NCBI RefSeq assembly: GCF_914484835.1
Contig: NZ_CAJZAR010000070.1
Span: forward strand, 1-64,000
Direction: 5' to 3'
DNA length: 64,000 nucleotides
Origin: Paraburkholderia tropica
Lineage (GTDB): Bacteria > Pseudomonadota > Gammaproteobacteria > Burkholderiales > Burkholderiaceae
The position numbers and the translations under genes were made by a program. This document shows positions 59,621 to 64,000 of the stretch, piece by piece; the first letter of the stretch is position 1, and the number at the start of each line of letters is the position of its first letter. A model generated the notes under the pieces. The model ran no database searches and was not told where the DNA came from. It saw only the letters and a program-made list of their open reading frames with translations.

Positions 59621-60759
59621 ATCACGCGCTCGCGTTCTCTGTCACGCGCTGGTGGAGCATCGTCCTCAAGGAGTTTCTGCAACTCAAGCGCGACCGCGTG
59701 ACGTTCGCGATGATCGTCGGCCTGCCGATCATCCAGTTGACGCTGTTCGGCTATGCGATCAACACCGATCCCAAGCACTTGCCCACCGCCGTCGTGATCT
59801 ACGACGACAGCCCGTTCGCGCGCAGCTTCGTCGCGGGCATGAAGAACTCGGCCTATTTCGACGTCGTCGATACGCTGCCCGATGAAGCCGCCGCGCAACA
59901 CGCGCTTGCGCGCGGCAGCGTGCAGTTCGTGCTGAGCATTCCCGTCGATTTTTCGCGGCGTCTGCTGCGCGGCGAGCGCCCTTCGCTGCTCGTCGAAGCC
60001 GATGCCGCCGATCCCACCGCCATCACCACCGCGCTCGCCGCGCTGCCGGGGCTCGTCGCGCCCGCCGCCGCGAAAGACCTCACGGGACCGCTCGCGCGCC
60101 TGAACGGCACGCCCGCCGCCTTCGACGTGCAGATCCACCGCCTCTACAACCCCGAGGGCATCACGCAGTACAACGTCGTGCCCGGCCTGATGGGCGTGAT
60201 CCTCACGATGACGATGGTGATGATGACGGGCCTCGCCATCACGCGCGAACGCGAGCGCGGCACGATGGAGAATCTGCTCGCCACGCCCGTGCTGCCGATC
60301 GAGGTGATGACGGGCAAGATCGTGCCTTATGTGGCGATCGGGCTCGTGCAGGCGACCATCATCGTGCTGGCCGCGCGCTTCGTGTTCCATGTGCCGTTCG
60401 CGGGCAGCCTCGTAGCGCTTTATCTTTCGGCGCTGCTGTTCATCGCCGCCAATCTCACGGTGGGCATCACGCTCTCCTCGCTCGCGCAGAACCAGTTGCA
60501 GGCCATGCAGCTCACGGTGTTCTATTTTTTACCGAGCCTGCTGCTGTCCGGCTTCATGTTTCCGTTCGCGGGCATGCCGCGCTGGGCGCAGTGGATCGGC
60601 GGGCTGTTGCCGCTCACTTACTTCAACCGCCTCGTGCGCGGCATTCTGCTCAAGGGCAACGGCTGGGCCGATCTGTGGCCTTCGGTGTGGCCGCTCGCGG
60701 TTTTCACGGCGATCGTGATGGCGATCGCCGTGCGCTTCTACCGGCGCACGCTCGATTGA
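59617..60759 (+). CDS. ABC transporter permease (YbhS/YhhJ-like)
   Basis: A 380-residue ABC-2 permease. TM1 is near 25-45 (VTFAMIVGLPIIQLTLFGYAIN). It is followed by a large periplasmic domain (IYDDSPFARSFVAGMKNSAYFDVVDTLP...), then five TM helices (GVILTMTMVMMTGLAI, VPYVAIGLVQATIIVLAARFVF, and the ABC-2 motif SLLLSGFMFPFAGMPRWAQWIGGLLPLTYFNRLVRGILLKG). It works with the ATPase upstream and the HlyD adaptor. It overlaps the ATPase stop by four bases. Confidence 0.92.
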   Translation: MNHALAFSVTRWWSIVLKEFLQLKRDRVTFAMIVGLPIIQLTLFGYAINTDPKHLPTAVVIYDDSPFARSFVAGMKNSAYFDVVDTLPDEAAAQHALARGSVQFVLSIPVDFSRRLLRGERPSLLVEADAADPTAITTALAALPGLVAPAAAKDLTGPLARLNGTPAAFDVQIHRLYNPEGITQYNVVPGLMGVILTMTMVMMTGLAITRERERGTMENLLATPVLPIEVMTGKIVPYVAIGLVQATIIVLAARFVFHVPFAGSLVALYLSALLFIAANLTVGITLSSLAQNQLQAMQLTVFYFLPSLLLSGFMFPFAGMPRWAQWIGGLLPLTYFNRLVRGILLKGNGWADLWPSVWPLAVFTAIVMAIAVRFYRRTLD

Positions 60760-60766
60760 GGCCGCG

Positions 60767-62263
60767 ATGACGACGCCCGCCCGCTCCCTTGTTCTCGCAT
60801 CGAGTCTCGCGCTGGCCGCGTGCGCCGTCGGCCCCGATTTTCATGCGCCGGCCGCGCCCGATGCGCCGAATTACACGCGCGACGCTTTGCCCGCCGCCAC
60901 CGCATCCGCGCCAGGCTTGGGTGGCGCGCCGCAAACCTTCGCGAGCGCCGATCACGCGCCGCGCGCCTGGTGGACGCAGTTCGGCAGCCCCGCACTCGAC
61001 AGCCTCGTCGACGAAGCACTGCACGCGAGCCCCACGCTCGAATCGGCGCGCGCGAAGCTCGTCGAAGCGCGCGAGAACTACAACGCGCAAGCGGGCGCGA
61101 CGCTGTTTCCTTCGATCGACGCGAAGCTCTCCGGCACGCGTCAGCAGATCGACCTCGCCGCGTTCGGCATCACGCAGGTGCCGAATCCGGGGCCGTTCAC
61201 GCTCTACGACGCGTCGGTCAGCATTTCCTACGTGTTCGATATTTTCGGCGCGAACCGGCGCGCGCTCGAGGCCACGCTCGCGCAGGTCAATTATCAGGAA
61301 TACGAACTTGAAGCGGCCCAGCTGAGCGTCGCGGGCAACGTCGTCGCCGCCGCGCTGCGTCGCGCGTCGCTGCGCAGCCAGATCGAGACGACGCAACAAC
61401 TGATCGATGCGCAAACGCGCCAGCTCGCGATCATGGACGCGCGGCTCGCGGCGGGCGGCGTCGCGCGGCTCGACGTGCACAGCCAGCGCACGCTGCTCGC
61501 GCAGACGCGCGCCACGCTGCCGCCGCTCACCACGCAGCTAGCCCAAACCGACGATCAACTGGCGATCCTGCTGGGCGCGCCGCCGTCGAGCGACGCCTAC
61601 GCGCAGCAACTCGACGCCCTCACGCTCGACGCGCTGCATCTGCCCGACACCGTCGCGCTCACACTGCCCGCCACGCTCGCACGCGAGCGGCCGGATATCC
61701 GCGCATCGGAGGCGCTGCTGCATCAGGCGAGCGCGAATATCGGCGTGGCGACCGCGAATCTGTTCCCGCAGATTTCGCTCTCGGCGGGCGTGGGTTCGCA
61801 GCGCACGCGCGTCGCCGATGTGATCGAGGGGCTGAATATCTGGAACGTCGGGCTCGGCCTCACGCAGCCGATCTTTCATGGCGGCGAATTGCGCGCGAAG
61901 CGACGCGCGTCGCAGGCGGCCTACGACGCGGCCTTCGCCGACTATCGGCAAACGGTCCTGCTGGCGCTGCAACAGGTCGCCGACACGCTGCACGCGTTGC
62001 AGGACGACGCGCTCGCCTTGCAGGCACGCGACAGCGCCGCGCGCGAAGCGCAAGCGAGCGCCGATATCGCGCGCAATCGGTATGCGGCGGGCGGCGTGAG
62101 CGAATTCGATCTCGTCGATGCGCAGCGCCAGGCGCTGCAAACCGCGCTCGACCGCACGCGCGCGCAGGCCACGCGACTCGCGGACACCGCCGCGCTCTAT
62201 CAATCGCTCGGCGGCGCGGCGCTGCCCGGCGACGCCGCGCGCGAGCACGCATCGACGCCCTGA
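60767..62263 (+). CDS. NodT-family outer-membrane efflux lipoprotein
   Basis: A 498-residue TolC-like channel. The signal peptide ends in LALAACAVGPDFHAPAAPDAP, with lipidation at Cys19 of the AAC motif. Two OEP repeats carry the expected helices (ALDSLVDEALHASPTLESARAKLVEARENYNAQAGATLFPSID; ARERPDIRASEALLHQASANIGVATANLFPQISLSAGVG). It completes the TetR-HlyD-ABC-ABC-OM tripartite pump. The gene ends four bases before the convergent tcuC-like stop. Confidence 0.92.
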   Translation: MTTPARSLVLASSLALAACAVGPDFHAPAAPDAPNYTRDALPAATASAPGLGGAPQTFASADHAPRAWWTQFGSPALDSLVDEALHASPTLESARAKLVEARENYNAQAGATLFPSIDAKLSGTRQQIDLAAFGITQVPNPGPFTLYDASVSISYVFDIFGANRRALEATLAQVNYQEYELEAAQLSVAGNVVAAALRRASLRSQIETTQQLIDAQTRQLAIMDARLAAGGVARLDVHSQRTLLAQTRATLPPLTTQLAQTDDQLAILLGAPPSSDAYAQQLDALTLDALHLPDTVALTLPATLARERPDIRASEALLHQASANIGVATANLFPQISLSAGVGSQRTRVADVIEGLNIWNVGLGLTQPIFHGGELRAKRRASQAAYDAAFADYRQTVLLALQQVADTLHALQDDALALQARDSAAREAQASADIARNRYAAGGVSEFDLVDAQRQALQTALDRTRAQATRLADTAALYQSLGGAALPGDAAREHASTP

Positions 62264-62267
62264 ACGC

Positions 62268-63578
62268 CTACGATTGCGCGACCGCGAGCGTCGAGCCGCG
62301 CCGATACAGCGTCAGCGTCGCGCCCAATCCACACGCCGCCGCGAAACACAGCCAGTAGCCGGGCGCGGCCTTATCGTGCGTGACCTGAATCAGCCACGTC
62401 GAGACCGCGGGCGTGAAGCCGCCGAACAGCGCCGTCGCAAGACTGAACGCGAGCGAGAAGCCCGCCACGCGAACCTGCGCGGGCATCACTTCCGTGAGCG
62501 CGGCAACCATCGCGCCGTTGTACATGCCGAAGAAAAACGAGAACCACAGCAACACCGCGAGCATGCGCGCGAAGCTCGCGCTCGCCACCAGCCAGGACAG
62601 CGCGGGATACGCCGTGAGCAACGCGAGCACGGTGATGCCGACGAGAATCGGCTTGCGTCCGATGCGGTCGGAAATCGCGCCGCCGATCGGCAGCCAGAAG
62701 AAGTTCGACACGCCCACGCAGAGTGTCACGATCAGGCTCTCGGCGGTCGTGAGCTTGAGCACGGTCTTGCCGAAGGTCGGCGTATAGACGGTGATCAGGT
62801 AGAACGTCGTCGTGGTCATCGCGACCAGCAGCATGCCCGCGATCACGACGCGCCAGTTGGCGAGCAGCAGCGCGAACACCTCACGCACGCGCGGATGATG
62901 CGTGCGCGCGGCAAAGGCCTCGGTTTCCGCGAGCGTGCGGCGCAGCAGGAACAGGAACGGCACGATCGCGCAGCCGATCAGGAACGGAATGCGCCAGCCC
63001 CATGCCGCAATCGCGCTCGCGCTGAGCCACGTGTTGAGCGCGTAGCCGAGCGCCGCCGCCACCACGATCGCCACCTGCTGGCTCGCCGACTGCCAGCTCG
63101 TGTAGAAGCCCTTGGTGCCCGGCGTCGCGAGTTCGGCGAGATAGACGGAGACGCCGCCGAGTTCCGCACCCGCGGAAAAGCCCTGCAGCAAGCGCCCGAG
63201 CAACACGAGCAAGGGCGCGGCCACGCCGATGGCCGCATAGCCCGGCACGGCCGCGATCAGGATCGTGCCGCTCGCCATGATCGCGAGCGTGACGATCAGG
63301 CCGCGTCGTCGGCCGACCTTGTCGATATACGCGCCGAGGAAAATCGCACCGAGCGGCCGCATCAGAAAGCCCGCGCCGAACACCGCGAAGGTGAGCATCA
63401 GCGAGGCAAATTCGCTGTCCGCCGGGAAGAACACGTGCGAAATCGACGTGGCGTAGAAGCCGAACAGAAAGAAGTCGAACTGTTCGAGGAAGTTGCCGCT
63501 CGTCACGCGCAACACGGCGGCAGCCGTCGATGCGCGCGTGCGGGCCGGGCGCGTCCCGGCGACGGTGGACGGGGTCAC
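62268..63578 (-). CDS. tcuC: MHS-family MFS transporter (citrate/tricarballylate:H+ symporter, TcuC-like)
   Basis: A 436-residue, 12-TM metabolite:H+ symporter. It begins with a short Ala-rich leader, then TSGNFLEQFDFFLFGFYATSISHVFFP, the MHS-family opening. FLMRPLGAIFLGAYIDKVGRRRGLIVTLAIMASGT is motif A, and LGRLLQGFSAGAELGGVSVYLAELATPGTKGFYTSWQSASQQVAIVV follows. The adjacent tcuB-like gene on the same strand supports citrate or tricarballylate as substrate; other MHS members carry proline, shikimate or alpha-ketoglutarate. Confidence 0.82.
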   Translation of the reverse strand: MTPSTVAGTRPARTRASTAAAVLRVTSGNFLEQFDFFLFGFYATSISHVFFPADSEFASLMLTFAVFGAGFLMRPLGAIFLGAYIDKVGRRRGLIVTLAIMASGTILIAAVPGYAAIGVAAPLLVLLGRLLQGFSAGAELGGVSVYLAELATPGTKGFYTSWQSASQQVAIVVAAALGYALNTWLSASAIAAWGWRIPFLIGCAIVPFLFLLRRTLAETEAFAARTHHPRVREVFALLLANWRVVIAGMLLVAMTTTTFYLITVYTPTFGKTVLKLTTAESLIVTLCVGVSNFFWLPIGGAISDRIGRKPILVGITVLALLTAYPALSWLVASASFARMLAVLLWFSFFFGMYNGAMVAALTEVMPAQVRVAGFSLAFSLATALFGGFTPAVSTWLIQVTHDKAAPGYWLCFAAACGLGATLTLYRRGSTLAVAQS

Positions 63579-63670
63579 GATGCGTGTCTCCTTGTGATTT
63601 TGTGGGGTCCTGCGGGTGTTGCGGGTGTTGCTTGCGCTGCTCGTGCTGCTTTTGCTGCCTCGTGCTGGCT

Positions 63671-64000
63671 TCAGTCGGCGGCCGTGGCGGGCGCCTTCGC
63701 CGTGCGTCGTTCGATGGCGGCCTTCACGAGCGCCGCACTACGAAAGATGCCGTGCGCGAACTTGCCGTACGGCATCGTCGCGAACAGCGCCATCACCGCG
63801 CCCAGGTGCACGGCGAGCAGCGCGGACATCGCACTGGTTTCTCGCCAGGCGAGCAGCGCGAGTCCGCTTGCGCTCGTCATGATCAGCAGCGCGATAAACG
63901 CGCGGTCCATCGGACGCTGACGCAGGTCCGTACGCGCCGGATCGCGACGCAGATTCAGCCACAGCAAACCCGATGCGCCCGCTAGCAGACTCACGCCGCC
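63671..64000 (-). CDS. tcuB: TcuB/CitB-like tricarballylate utilisation protein, C-terminal part
   Basis: The frame runs off the window end, so only the last about 109 residues are seen. They contain QRPMDRAFIALLIMTSASGLALLAWRETSAMSALLAVHLGAVMALFATMPYGKFAHGIFRSAALVKAAIERR. This is the membrane b-type cytochrome-like C-terminus of TcuB (CitB), which reoxidises TcuA during tricarballylate (or citrate-related) oxidation. The MPYGKFAHG phrase is characteristic. It is upstream of the tcuC-like gene, 92 bp away. Confidence 0.8.
   Translation of the reverse strand, partial: GGVSLLAGASGLLWLNLRRDPARTDLRQRPMDRAFIALLIMTSASGLALLAWRETSAMSALLAVHLGAVMALFATMPYGKFAHGIFRSAALVKAAIERRTAKAPATAAD

Noticed and set aside
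57649..62252. Many long frames antisense or out of phase to the efflux operon genes
   Set aside because: High GC makes stop codons rare; the composition (runs of Arg, Ala, Pro) and lack of motifs show that they are shadows of the real genes.

Overview
The window looks like an accessory-rich stretch of a Burkholderiaceae replicon (Paraburkholderia, Caballeronia or Burkholderia type). Four things point that way: the very GC-rich, tightly packed block at 56.6-64 kb with a tcuBC-like pair; the H-NS-family protein with the short C-terminal DNA-binding motif; the MipA/OmpV outer-membrane proteins; and the mix of IS3, IS21, IS66 and IS110 elements. Everything left of about 56.3 kb is patchier, with insertion sequences, remnants, small orphan genes and lower GC. 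No rRNA, tRNA or CRISPR array was recognised. All calls come from reading the sequence and knowledge of the families; no database search was run.

Layout. 0-10 kb: small orphan genes (a MNT-type nucleotidyltransferase, VOC, DUF1488, a receiver-only response regulator, three related small proteins) and an alpha/beta-hydrolase with a divergent LysR regulator. 10.4-12.0 kb: a complete IS3-family element. 12.1-17.8 kb: LysR/quinone-oxidoreductase pair, VOC, methyltransferase, DUF6984, ASCH, an unknown gene and a GNAT gene. The GNAT gene is split by an IS21-family element (17783-20467) flanked by a perfect 8-bp duplication. 20.8-24.8 kb: an H-NS paralogue, then a two-gene Pycsar anti-phage system (membrane effector PycTM and pyrimidine cyclase PycC), a hydrolase remnant and a DUF4238-like gene, which together look like a small defence island. 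25-31 kb: an amino-acid uptake, breakdown and export cluster (LysE, MFS, D-cysteine desulfhydrase-like enzyme, dicarboxylate/amino-acid symporter) with a divergent LysR gene and a palindromic operator candidate. 31-34.6 kb: a catalytic-domain-only tyrosine recombinase whose ribosome-binding site lies in a perfect hairpin, then isochorismatase/MFS with a divergent GntR regulator. 34.9-36.2 kb: IS3 and IS110 remnants. 36.4-42.4 kb: two paralogous mipA genes flanking an OmpR-type two-component system, with lipoproteins on either side.

43-56.3 kb holds the main mobile unit, a compact Tn7-like transposon: tnsA, tnsB, tnsC and a tnsD-type tniQ in one overlapping operon, and a second, convergent tniQ. 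Its left end carries TnsB-site-like repeats spaced 21 bp apart and lies inside a truncated BvgA-like response-regulator gene. A 2.5-kb IS66 element with an 8-bp duplication has inserted into that end. The right end next to tnsA is worn and abuts IS66 and IS3 remnants. From 56.6 kb to the window end the DNA is ordinary core-like sequence: a TetR-HlyD-ABC-ABC-NodT efflux operon, then tcuC and the end of tcuB on the opposite strand.

Across 0.1-32 kb, intergenic spacers repeatedly contain a degenerate element with the core GGCCA-n5-GGaC-nn-TCG, often preceded by a GGCCGnAC/GTnCGGCC hairpin whose two arms change together between copies.
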